Shown here piece by piece: positions 45,747 to 53,635 of a DNA stretch of 64,000 nucleotides. The stretch covers positions 1,178,001 through 1,242,000 of the forward strand of contig NZ_CP014224.1 in NCBI RefSeq assembly GCF_001697185.1, given 5' to 3'. The translations under genes and the position numbers were made by a program. The stretch's first letter is position 1. Every line of letters begins with the position of its first letter. The notes below the pieces were generated by a model. It was not told the DNA's origin. It was given only the letters and a program-made list of their open reading frames with translations, and searched no databases. This DNA comes from Wenyingzhuangia fucanilytica (GTDB lineage: Bacteria > Bacteroidota > Bacteroidia > Flavobacteriales > Flavobacteriaceae).

Positions 45747-48230
45747 TTAATTAACATTAAAAGTTTTGATAGCATGTATTGGTTGCCCATCGGTTGATAT
45801 ACCTTCTATTTCTATAATATAATCACTTTTGATATCACTTGTAAAAAAGGATACATTTGTAGTACCTGTATTAGTAGTTTTAATCAAAGGTTCCCAATAT
45901 AGTGTTGTTCTTAAATCTGTTTTATTCATTTCTTCAAAACCATTAATGTGGTCTGGAGAGTAGAATTTTCTTGCGGTATAAAATCCTTTTGCATTAAAAT
46001 CTATAATACCTGGTTTTCTTTTGGTGTTGCTAACAGACATATTTCCGGTGTTAGAATATATGGCAATAACTCCATTACCCCCTCCAGTAAAAGTTACAGT
46101 ATCGGGACCAGTTAATAAATCAATAAATGAAACTTCGTTTGCACTAATAGATCTTAATAGACTTCCATCAACTTCCATACCGTCTAAATAAATTCTAGCA
46201 GGGCCATTAGAGCGTCTAATAGAAATAGTATCACCAAAAACACTAACCCCATTAAGTTGATTTACCAAGTCAAAAGCAGTAAAAGAACCAGCACCAATCA
46301 TGGTCGTTACATCTAAACGACTACCACTAATAGGAGAACCATAGTCTGTTCTACTATCCATTTCTTCTTCTCTTTTTTCTTGTTCAGTTTTTCTGTTTGC
46401 AGTAAGCTCTACAGCTTTAAGTTTTTGTACGTCTAGGTTATAATCAAATTTTACTTGTTGTATATATTGGGTTACTTTAATAAAATTAGCCACCTCTTTC
46501 TCTTTAGTTGATTGATTAATCTTTGGCATTTTTTCTACAGGCGCTTCGTTTGTATGCTTGTCAACTAATATTACAACATCTCTAGATTTTCTTTTTTCTG
46601 AATTAAAGTGATCCATTCTAGCCTCTAACAACACAGGAATTGAATCAAAAAACACATAAGGGCCAAACTTAAATTTACCTAAAGAATCAGATTGTTGTAT
46701 AGGTTCTTGAAAGATGGATGGTCCCATAAATGTCAATCTAGTAGGAGAGGAGAATTCAGCATAAGGCTTTTTTAACTGTTTAGTAGTTCCTGAAATATAC
46801 AAGCCAAGTTCAGGTTTAAATTTGTTTGAATTTTCTTTTTCAGTTAGTAAATCTTGCCAAGTAAAACGTCTCCACCCATTAGTTAACATTACTAAGTCTA
46901 ATAAATATTTTCTTTTAGGGTCGTTTTCTTTTTCAAAAAAATAACCTGGATTTTCTACATTTCCTCTTAAATCTGAATTTAATAATAAATAAGTTTTAAT
47001 ATTGTTTGTTCTAGAGTTGTATGGAAATGCATTTAAATCTCTAACCGCCATAGATAAAGTACTTGCAGCATTTTTTCCTTTATTATCGGTAACGTTTATG
47101 TTTAAGTCTACTTTACTACGAGATGTAAATGTTTCTTTAGCTGTAGCAATGTTAAGTTTTAAATTGTTTTTAGGATTATCAATAAACACAATTCTTTCTG
47201 CTGTAGGAGTTCCATTAGCATCAAACAAGGTGATTTCTGCTACACCATCTTTTAAAACTTCGGTTGATATTTTTATGGTGTATTTATTTTTGTTTGTGCT
47301 TTCAAACTTTTTATATAATAAGTGACCTCTTTGATGAGCAATTAAAAAAGTGTTTAATAATCCATTCTCTACAGTACTAGAAACCTTTACATAAATAAAT
47401 TGTCCTTCGTTAGTTACGTTAAGGTTGTATCCTTTGGCTAAAGGTTTTGGTAAAGGGTAGCGTTCTGCTTTTCCGTTGATAAAAACTTTAGCATAATAAG
47501 TTTTGTTTTCTTCGGGGATAATCATAAATGATCCTAAACCAAAATCTATACTTTTAAACTCAATAATTTCATTTTGATCTTGATCTTCAATAACACCATT
47601 TACATTTATTTTACTGTAATTGTCGTCTTTAATTTTAAAAGCAATTCGGTTTAGAGTACCACAAACTAGTGAACCTCCTTCTGGGAAAAATGTTAGTGTA
47701 GGCTTGGTACTTTTATTATTAGATTTTTGGTTGAGGTTGGCAACCGTTTCTTTTAGATTTGTAGTGTTTTGTGAAATACTGTCATTTTTAACCGCAAAAA
47801 TGGAAATGTTTTTAGAGAAAAAGTTTGAGTTATCAGCGTTTCTCATGTAATTGGTGTATCCACGAAGTCTGTAATTTCCTTCTTCCCAGTTTTTGTTAAT
47901 TTTAAAATCACCAGCAGCACTAACATCTTCTATGTAAAGTGTTTTTTTAGCTACAATACTATCTTTAGGGTTGATAAGTTCAACATATAAAACCTTGCTT
48001 TTTTCTGTTTTTTGATGAGTAATACCATTTAATAAATAAGCACTAAACCACAAATCTTCATCTAAAGCATAAAAGGGTTTGTCTGTTTGTAGATACACTT
48101 TTTCTGGATATGAATTAGTTTCATAGTCAAGTAGTTTTTTCTCTAAAAGATTAGAGAAACTATTTTGTGTGTACAGGGTAAAAGAAAATAGGCCTAAAAG
48201 GGCAACTAATAACAAAAATGTTTTTTTCAT
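45747..48230 (-). CDS. MG2/TonB-plug-domain protein (tandem copy 2)
   Basis: I start at 48230 (MKKTFLLLVALLGLFSFTLY, a signal peptide); a frame opens upstream at 48308 without a signal. The 827 residues follow the same plan as the neighbour: YPEKVYLQTDKPFYALDEDLWFSAYL, a plug-like RIYLDGMEVDGSLLRSI and FIDLLTGPDTVTF, and the shared ending SDYIIEIEGIS through IHAIKTFNVN. It arose by tandem duplication. The central region differs most. Function unknown. Confidence 0.75.
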   Translation of the reverse strand: MKKTFLLLVALLGLFSFTLYTQNSFSNLLEKKLLDYETNSYPEKVYLQTDKPFYALDEDLWFSAYLLNGITHQKTEKSKVLYVELINPKDSIVAKKTLYIEDVSAAGDFKINKNWEEGNYRLRGYTNYMRNADNSNFFSKNISIFAVKNDSISQNTTNLKETVANLNQKSNNKSTKPTLTFFPEGGSLVCGTLNRIAFKIKDDNYSKINVNGVIEDQDQNEIIEFKSIDFGLGSFMIIPEENKTYYAKVFINGKAERYPLPKPLAKGYNLNVTNEGQFIYVKVSSTVENGLLNTFLIAHQRGHLLYKKFESTNKNKYTIKISTEVLKDGVAEITLFDANGTPTAERIVFIDNPKNNLKLNIATAKETFTSRSKVDLNINVTDNKGKNAASTLSMAVRDLNAFPYNSRTNNIKTYLLLNSDLRGNVENPGYFFEKENDPKRKYLLDLVMLTNGWRRFTWQDLLTEKENSNKFKPELGLYISGTTKQLKKPYAEFSSPTRLTFMGPSIFQEPIQQSDSLGKFKFGPYVFFDSIPVLLEARMDHFNSEKRKSRDVVILVDKHTNEAPVEKMPKINQSTKEKEVANFIKVTQYIQQVKFDYNLDVQKLKAVELTANRKTEQEKREEEMDSRTDYGSPISGSRLDVTTMIGAGSFTAFDLVNQLNGVSVFGDTISIRRSNGPARIYLDGMEVDGSLLRSISANEVSFIDLLTGPDTVTFTGGGNGVIAIYSNTGNMSVSNTKRKPGIIDFNAKGFYTARKFYSPDHINGFEEMNKTDLRTTLYWEPLIKTTNTGTTNVSFFTSDIKSDYIIEIEGISTDGQPIHAIKTFNVN

Positions 48231-48344
48231 GGGTATAGATAACAAGTTAATATAGTTAGACTGATTAAATGAGCAAAGGTTTGATTTAAACTCAAAAAAA
48301 CTTATCAAATATAGTTTAGTTAAGAATATAATTTTAATAAAAGA

Positions 48345-48382
48345 GCAAAAAAAAGCGGTTGCAAATTAGTTGCAACCGCTTT
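48345..48382 (-). terminator. Terminator of lpd
   Basis: AAAGCGGTTGCAA (48352-48364) pairs with TTGCAACCGCTTT (48370-48382); seven T follow on the minus strand. Confidence 0.9.
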
Positions 48383-48405
48383 GGATATTATATGTGCTAT
48401 ATATT

Positions 48406-49794
48406 CTATAAGTGAATTACTTCATCATATGCAGCAGCAACAGCTTCCATTACCGCCTCAGACATAGTAGGGTGTGGGTGAACTGTTTTTAATACTTCGT
48501 GACCAGTAGTTTCTAATTTACGACCTAGAACAGCTTCAGCAATCATATCAGTAACACCAGCACCAATCATATGACATCCTAACCATTCACCGTATTTAGC
48601 ATCAAAAATTACTTTTACAAATCCTTCTTTGTTTCCGGCAGCAGATGCTTTTCCAGAAGCAGAAAATGGGAATTTTCCAATTTTTAACTCGTAACCAGCT
48701 TCTTTTGCTGCTTTTTCTGTTAAACCAACAGAAGCAATTTCTGGAGATGCATAAGTACATCCAGGAATGTTTCCGTAATCAATTGGTTCTGTATGTAAAC
48801 CTGCAATTTTCTCTACACAAGTAATTCCTTCTGCAGAAGCTACGTGAGCTAAAGCTTGACCAGTAACTACATCACCAATAGCGTAATAACCAGGGATGTT
48901 TGTTTGGTAAAAATCGTTTACAATAATTTTATCTCTATCTACAACAATTCCAACATCTTCTAATCCAATGTTTTCAATGTTTGTTTTAATTCCAACAGCA
49001 GATAATAATACGTCTGCTTCTAATTTTTCTTCTCCTTTAGCAGTTTTAACAGTAGCAACAACTCCTTCTCCAGAAGTATCTACAGATTCTACAGCAGAGT
49101 TTAACATTACTTTAATTCCAGATTTCTTTAAAGCATTTCCAAAAGCTTTAGAAACGTCTTCATCTTCTACAGGAACTACATTTGGCATAAACTCAACAAT
49201 AGTAACTTCAGTACCCATAGAGTTGTAAAAGTGAGCAAACTCAACACCAATAGCACCAGATCCTACCACAATCATTTTCTTTGGTTGTTCTGGTAAGCTC
49301 ATTGCTTGGCGGTATCCTATTACTTTTTTACCATCTTGAGGCAAGTTAGGTAATTCTCTAGAACGAGCACCTGTTGCAATAATAATGTGATCTGCATCGT
49401 ACTCTGTTACTTTACCATCAGCATCAGTAACATCTACTTTTTTACCAGGTTTAACTTTACCTGTTCCCATAATCACATCAATCTTGTTCTTTTTCATTAA
49501 GAACTCAATCCCTTTACTCATTCCTTGAGCAACACCACGAGAACGTTTGATTACCGCTTCAAAATCTTTATCAATAGCTTCTGCTTTTAAACCGTAATCA
49601 TCAACATGTTTTAAGTAATCATATACTTGAGCACTTTTTAATAAAGCTTTGGTTGGAATACATCCCCAGTTTAAACAGATACCTCCTAGAGATTCTTTTT
49701 CTATAACAGCAGTTTTAAACCCTAACTGTGAAGCTCTAATAGCGGTAACATATCCTCCAGGTCCACTTCCAATAACAATAACGTCGTATTTCAT
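48406..49794 (-). CDS. lpdA: Dihydrolipoyl dehydrogenase
   Basis: The 462-residue flavoprotein has the FAD loop GSGPGGYVTAIRA near 9-21, the redox disulfide GGICLNWGCIPTK (C40, C45), an NAD loop VVGSGAIGVEFAHFY, and the C-terminal HPHPTMSEAVMEA with the base His. It reoxidises dihydrolipoamide in the 2-oxoacid dehydrogenases and glycine cleavage. It is monocistronic. Confidence 0.96.
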   Translation of the reverse strand: MKYDVIVIGSGPGGYVTAIRASQLGFKTAVIEKESLGGICLNWGCIPTKALLKSAQVYDYLKHVDDYGLKAEAIDKDFEAVIKRSRGVAQGMSKGIEFLMKKNKIDVIMGTGKVKPGKKVDVTDADGKVTEYDADHIIIATGARSRELPNLPQDGKKVIGYRQAMSLPEQPKKMIVVGSGAIGVEFAHFYNSMGTEVTIVEFMPNVVPVEDEDVSKAFGNALKKSGIKVMLNSAVESVDTSGEGVVATVKTAKGEEKLEADVLLSAVGIKTNIENIGLEDVGIVVDRDKIIVNDFYQTNIPGYYAIGDVVTGQALAHVASAEGITCVEKIAGLHTEPIDYGNIPGCTYASPEIASVGLTEKAAKEAGYELKIGKFPFSASGKASAAGNKEGFVKVIFDAKYGEWLGCHMIGAGVTDMIAEAVLGRKLETTGHEVLKTVHPHPTMSEAVMEAVAAAYDEVIHL

Positions 49795-49957
49795 GTGTAT
49801 ATTTTTTAATCTAGTGATTGAATTTTATAATGTATGCAAATGTAATAATTACAAACTATATTACATAGGTTAAGAAGATAGAAATTATAAGTACAATTAC
49901 GTATAAAACGATATATGTTTTTTTGTTAAGATATTTATACAAGAGAATTCTTGTTGT

Positions 49958-49996
49958 AAAAAAAAAGACATCCATTTAAATGGATGTCTTTTTTTT
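49958..49996. terminator. Terminator of argS
   Basis: GACATCCATTT-AAATGGATGTC (49967-49988) is a perfect 22-base palindrome with an A run at the left and a T run at the right. It lies 18 bases past the argS stop. Confidence 0.9.
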
Positions 49997-50013
49997 ATAA
50001 AATATGATAAATC

Positions 50014-51786
50014 TTACATTCTTTCAGGAACATCTATTCCTAATAAATTAAAGGCAGATTTAATAGTATCTCCAACTTGTGCGGATAATTGTGTTCTAAA
50101 TATTTTAACATTTTCTTCTTCGCATCCTAAAATATATGAGCTTTGGTAGAATGAGTTGTATTCTTTTACCAAATCATATGTATAATTAGCAATTAAAGCA
50201 GGACTGTGGTTTTTGGCCGCCAACTGAACTGTTTCTGGATATAATTGTAACGTTTTAACTACTGCTAATTCTTTGTCAGAAAGTTCAACTTGTTGTTGAG
50301 CAGTATAATCAAAATCAGCTTTTCTTAAGATAGACTGAATTCTAGCGTAAGTATATTGTATAAAAGGACCAGTATTTCCGTTAAAGTCAATAGATTCTTT
50401 AGGGTCGAATAAAATTCTTTTTTTAGGGTCTACTTTTAAAATGTAATATTTTAAAGCTCCCATACCTATAATATTGTACAACTCTTCTTTTTTCTCTTGA
50501 GTATATCCTTCTAACTTTCCTAATTCTTGAGAAATTTCACGAGCAGTATTTACCATTTCGTCCATTAAATCATCGGCATCTACTACGGTTCCTTCTCTAG
50601 ATTTCATTTTACCAGTTGGCAAATCTACCATTCCGTAAGAAAGATGGTACATGTTGTCTGCCCAAGAAAAACCTAATTTTTTTAAGATTAAGAATAATAC
50701 TTTAAAGTGATAATCTTGTTCGTTACCAACAGTATAAGTTAATGCGTTAATATCAAATTCTTGAAAACGTTGAATGGCAGTTCCTAAATCTTGGGTAATG
50801 TAAACAGAAGTTCCATCACCACGTAAAACTAATTTTTCATCTAAACCTTCGTCAGATAAATCTATCCAAACAGAACCGTCTTCTTTTTTAAAGAAGACTC
50901 CTTTGTCTAAACCATCTTGTACACAATCTTTTCCTAAAAGGTAAGTTTCGCTTTCGTAATAATTTTTATCAAAAGTAACTCCTAAATTTTTATATGATAC
51001 TGCAAAACCATCATACACCCATTGGTTCATGGTTTTCCAAAGATTTACAACTTCTTTATCACCAGCCTCCCATTTACGCAACATTTCTTGTGCTTCTAAT
51101 AAAATTGGAGCTTGTTTTTTAGCTTCTTCTTCGGTTTTTCCTTCAGCAATTAAATTGTTAATTTCTTCTTTATATGCTTTATCAAAAGCTACATAATAAT
51201 TACCTACTAATTTATCACCTTTTAATCCTGTACTTTCAGGAGTTTCTGCATTCCCAAATTTTTGCCAAGCCAACATACTTTTACAAATATGAATTCCACG
51301 GTCGTTAATAATTTGAGTTTTGTATACTTTTTTACCACTAGCGGCAATAATTTCTGCAACAGAAAAACCTAATAAATTATTACGAACATGACCTAAATGT
51401 AAAGGTTTGTTTGTGTTAGGCGAAGAATATTCTACCATTACTGCCTTGTCTGTAGGAGCAGGGTTGGTAATTCCGTAGTTTTCTGTTTGATAAATTTCAT
51501 AAAAAGTATCTACAAAAAAACTTGGATTAATAGAAATATTTAAGAATCCTTTTACCACGTTAAAGTCTGTAACCAAACTCACATTTTCTTTAAGATACTC
51601 TCCAATTTGAGTTCCTATTTGTACAGGGTTCCCTTTTACAAATCTTAAAAATGCAAAAACCACTATGGTGATATCTCCATCAAATTCTTTACGAGTTGCT
51701 TGGAATTCTACCGTTGGAATTTCAGTTTCAAAAATTTCTACAAATGCTTTTTTAACGGCAATTTCTAAATGGTTTTGGATACTCAT
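50014..51786 (-). CDS. argS: Arginyl-tRNA synthetase
   Basis: The 590-residue class I synthetase has the N-terminal Add1 domain, the HIGH-type motif SPNTNKPLHLGHVRN near 121-135, the KMSK-type loop KMKSREGTVV near 392-401, and the C-terminal DALR anticodon domain (YNSFYQSSYILG). It charges tRNA-Arg. Single gene. Confidence 0.97.
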   Translation of the reverse strand: MSIQNHLEIAVKKAFVEIFETEIPTVEFQATRKEFDGDITIVVFAFLRFVKGNPVQIGTQIGEYLKENVSLVTDFNVVKGFLNISINPSFFVDTFYEIYQTENYGITNPAPTDKAVMVEYSSPNTNKPLHLGHVRNNLLGFSVAEIIAASGKKVYKTQIINDRGIHICKSMLAWQKFGNAETPESTGLKGDKLVGNYYVAFDKAYKEEINNLIAEGKTEEEAKKQAPILLEAQEMLRKWEAGDKEVVNLWKTMNQWVYDGFAVSYKNLGVTFDKNYYESETYLLGKDCVQDGLDKGVFFKKEDGSVWIDLSDEGLDEKLVLRGDGTSVYITQDLGTAIQRFQEFDINALTYTVGNEQDYHFKVLFLILKKLGFSWADNMYHLSYGMVDLPTGKMKSREGTVVDADDLMDEMVNTAREISQELGKLEGYTQEKKEELYNIIGMGALKYYILKVDPKKRILFDPKESIDFNGNTGPFIQYTYARIQSILRKADFDYTAQQQVELSDKELAVVKTLQLYPETVQLAAKNHSPALIANYTYDLVKEYNSFYQSSYILGCEEENVKIFRTQLSAQVGDTIKSAFNLLGIDVPERM

Positions 51787-51912
51787 TTTTGTGTTTTTCT
51801 ATTGAACTGCGAAAGTACGGAAATAATTAATTTATGACTACTTGTTAAATTTAAAAATATTTAAGGTTTGTTAGGAAGGAAGTGTATGTTACATTCTTTG
51901 GTATGTAAATGT

Positions 51913-52710
51913 TTATTTTTCTTCAAAAATGTTTAGAATATAAAACATAGCATCTTCTTTTGAGTTAAATATTCTCAAATTTAAATCTGTTAGTGTTGCT
52001 TTGGCATCTCCTTTTGATTCATCTTTTCTAAGGCCAAGTGACATTTTTACATAAACAGATGATATATTGTTTAAAAGTTCATTAACTATATAAATTTTTT
52101 CCCAATAATTTTCGTCATCAGAAGTTCTAACATTATGTGGGGATTGCATAAATACCCAATCATCTTTTTTAAAATTTCCAATTTGATAACCCCATAAATA
52201 TGGTTGACCAGTAATAGATTTTTTTACAAAATTTTCAGATTTAGAATTCCCTATAAATACAAGGTACTTCTTACTGTAATTAAAAGGAATGAAACTAATG
52301 GTTTGGTTTATTTTTTCGTCTTTTTGGACATTAAAATAATCTTTCCCGTTTTGATGTATGATTGAATTTTTATTAGAAGTTTTCCAATACTGTTTTGTTG
52401 CTGTATTTTGCTTTATTAAGTTTTCAGAATATATAGAGATGGTTAAGTTTTGAGTAGTATTGTTTTTAACGATTTGTATTAATTCTCCATTTATAATTTT
52501 TTTGTTTTCTCCTTTAATTTTAATTCCCATAAAATTCTCTAAATCTTTTTTGTTTATAGAGTCTATGTTTTTAGAAGTAATATATAGTTTGTTAGTAACA
52601 GTATCGTTAAAAATTTCAAATACAGGTTTAACAGAGTTTTTCTTTTTTAAAACTTTACACGAAGTAATTGTTAAAAATATCATTAGTAATGATATCGTTA
52701 TATTTTTCAT
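51913..52710 (-). CDS. Lipoprotein of unknown function
   Basis: The 265-residue product has lipobox FLTITSC (Cys18) and a lysine/asparagine-rich beta-sandwich-like body (FEIFNDTVTNKLYITSKN, LTISIYSENL, KKYLVFIGNSK). Its C-terminal segment FNSKEDAMFYILNIFEEK is helical. I do not recognise a family. It is alone, opposite no other gene, between argS and the FNR-like regulator. Confidence 0.55.
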   Translation of the reverse strand: MKNITISLLMIFLTITSCKVLKKKNSVKPVFEIFNDTVTNKLYITSKNIDSINKKDLENFMGIKIKGENKKIINGELIQIVKNNTTQNLTISIYSENLIKQNTATKQYWKTSNKNSIIHQNGKDYFNVQKDEKINQTISFIPFNYSKKYLVFIGNSKSENFVKKSITGQPYLWGYQIGNFKKDDWVFMQSPHNVRTSDDENYWEKIYIVNELLNNISSVYVKMSLGLRKDESKGDAKATLTDLNLRIFNSKEDAMFYILNIFEEK

Positions 52711-52783
52711 ACGGTATTCAATTTTATTATAAATCTAAGGATAAAAAGTATTGATATATATTTTTAAAAGATTTTTAGTTGTA

Positions 52784-52813
52784 ATAAAAAAAGCTATCAA
52801 TAATTTGATAGCT
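52784..52813 (-). terminator. Terminator of the FNR-like gene
   Basis: AGCTATCAA (52792-52800) pairs with TTGATAGCT (52805-52813). A T7 run follows on the minus strand. Confidence 0.85.
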
Positions 52814-52837
52814 CTCTACAGTTTTATAAAATGTCTT

Positions 52838-53524
52838 TTATATTCCTTCTGCAATATGTTTTAGTTGATCTTCATCTATTATGGTTATAGATTTTCCTAC
52901 CAAATCAATCAAACCATCTTTTTTAAAGGTAGATAAAATTCTAATTGCAGATTCTGTAGCTGTTCCAACAGAGCTCGCTATTTCTTTTCTGCTAAGTTTA
53001 ATTTTAATAGTATTGGTATCGTCTATTCCATAAGTTTCTTTTAAAAACAAAATTAAATCAGCAATACGTTGGTGTACAGTATTGGTAGAAATATTAGTAA
53101 TAGAATTGTTAGCTTCTTTTAAATCGCCACAAACGGTTTTAAACATAGCCCCTGCAAATTTAGGGTTTTCGTCTAGCGGTTTTTTAATTAAATCCTGTGG
53201 AATAAAACAAGCAGATACATCATTTAAGGCAGTAACAGTTATCATACTAGGTTCGTGAGTAATGGCAGAATGATACCCAATTAAATCTCCTTTTTTACTA
53301 AACTTTACAATTTGTTCTTTTCCGTTTGCATTTAATTGAGAGAGCTTACAAACACCATCTTTTATACAATATACTCCAGAAGAAAATTTACCCTCATTAA
53401 AAATGACTTCACCTTTTTTAAAAACGTGTACATCTTTGGAGTTAGATATTTTAGAAAGTTCCTCCTTGCTTAAAGCATTTAGGTTGTTAAATTGTTTTAC
53501 CAAACATTGTTCACATCTACTCAC
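52838..53524 (-). CDS. Crp/Fnr-family transcriptional regulator (FNR-like)
   Basis: The longest frame starts at a TTG (53551) that coincides with the -7 box, so the gene more likely starts at GTG 53524 with MSRCEQCLVKQFNNLN, 228 residues. The cyclic-nucleotide-type fold (FKKGEVIFNEGKFSSGVYCIKDGVC) and a C-terminal HTH (LSRKEIASSVGTATESAIRILS) are clear. Cys lie at 4, 7, near 53 and 59 and beyond; the CxxC at the start could join an iron-sulfur cluster as in FNR, but the E. coli spacing is not met. It is divergent from ccoI and is the likely binder of both palindromes. Confidence 0.85.
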   Translation of the reverse strand: MSRCEQCLVKQFNNLNALSKEELSKISNSKDVHVFKKGEVIFNEGKFSSGVYCIKDGVCKLSQLNANGKEQIVKFSKKGDLIGYHSAITHEPSMITVTALNDVSACFIPQDLIKKPLDENPKFAGAMFKTVCGDLKEANNSITNISTNTVHQRIADLILFLKETYGIDDTNTIKIKLSRKEIASSVGTATESAIRILSTFKKDGLIDLVGKSITIIDEDQLKHIAEGI

Positions 53525-53568
53525 AATCAATTTTTTTATCTTACTTTTCAAAAATACGAAAAGTTTAC

Positions 53569-53612
53569 ATGATATTAATCATTGAATTGTATCAATAGAA
53601 ATATCAAATTTG
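53569..53612 (+). promoter_or_regulatory. FNR-type box and promoter of ccoI, shared with fnr
   Basis: ATGAT-ATTA-ATCAT (53569-53582, centre 53575.5) is a perfect inverted repeat one base per half off FNR consensus TTGAT-N4-ATCAA. Downstream are TTG at 53582-53584, 20 bases, and CAAATTTG at 53605-53612 (one mismatch to TAnnTTTG). The predicted start near 53617 places the box at -41.5, the class II activation position. On the minus strand TATTTTTG (53556-53549) is an exact -7 box for fnr, whose promoter the same palindrome would overlap. Confidence 0.7.
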
Positions 53613-53635
53613 TAAAAGAAATTTTTAAACAAAAT

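Noticed and set aside
53525-53551. TTG start of the FNR-like regulator
   Set aside because: The TTG is part of the exact -7 promoter box, so it should not be in the message.
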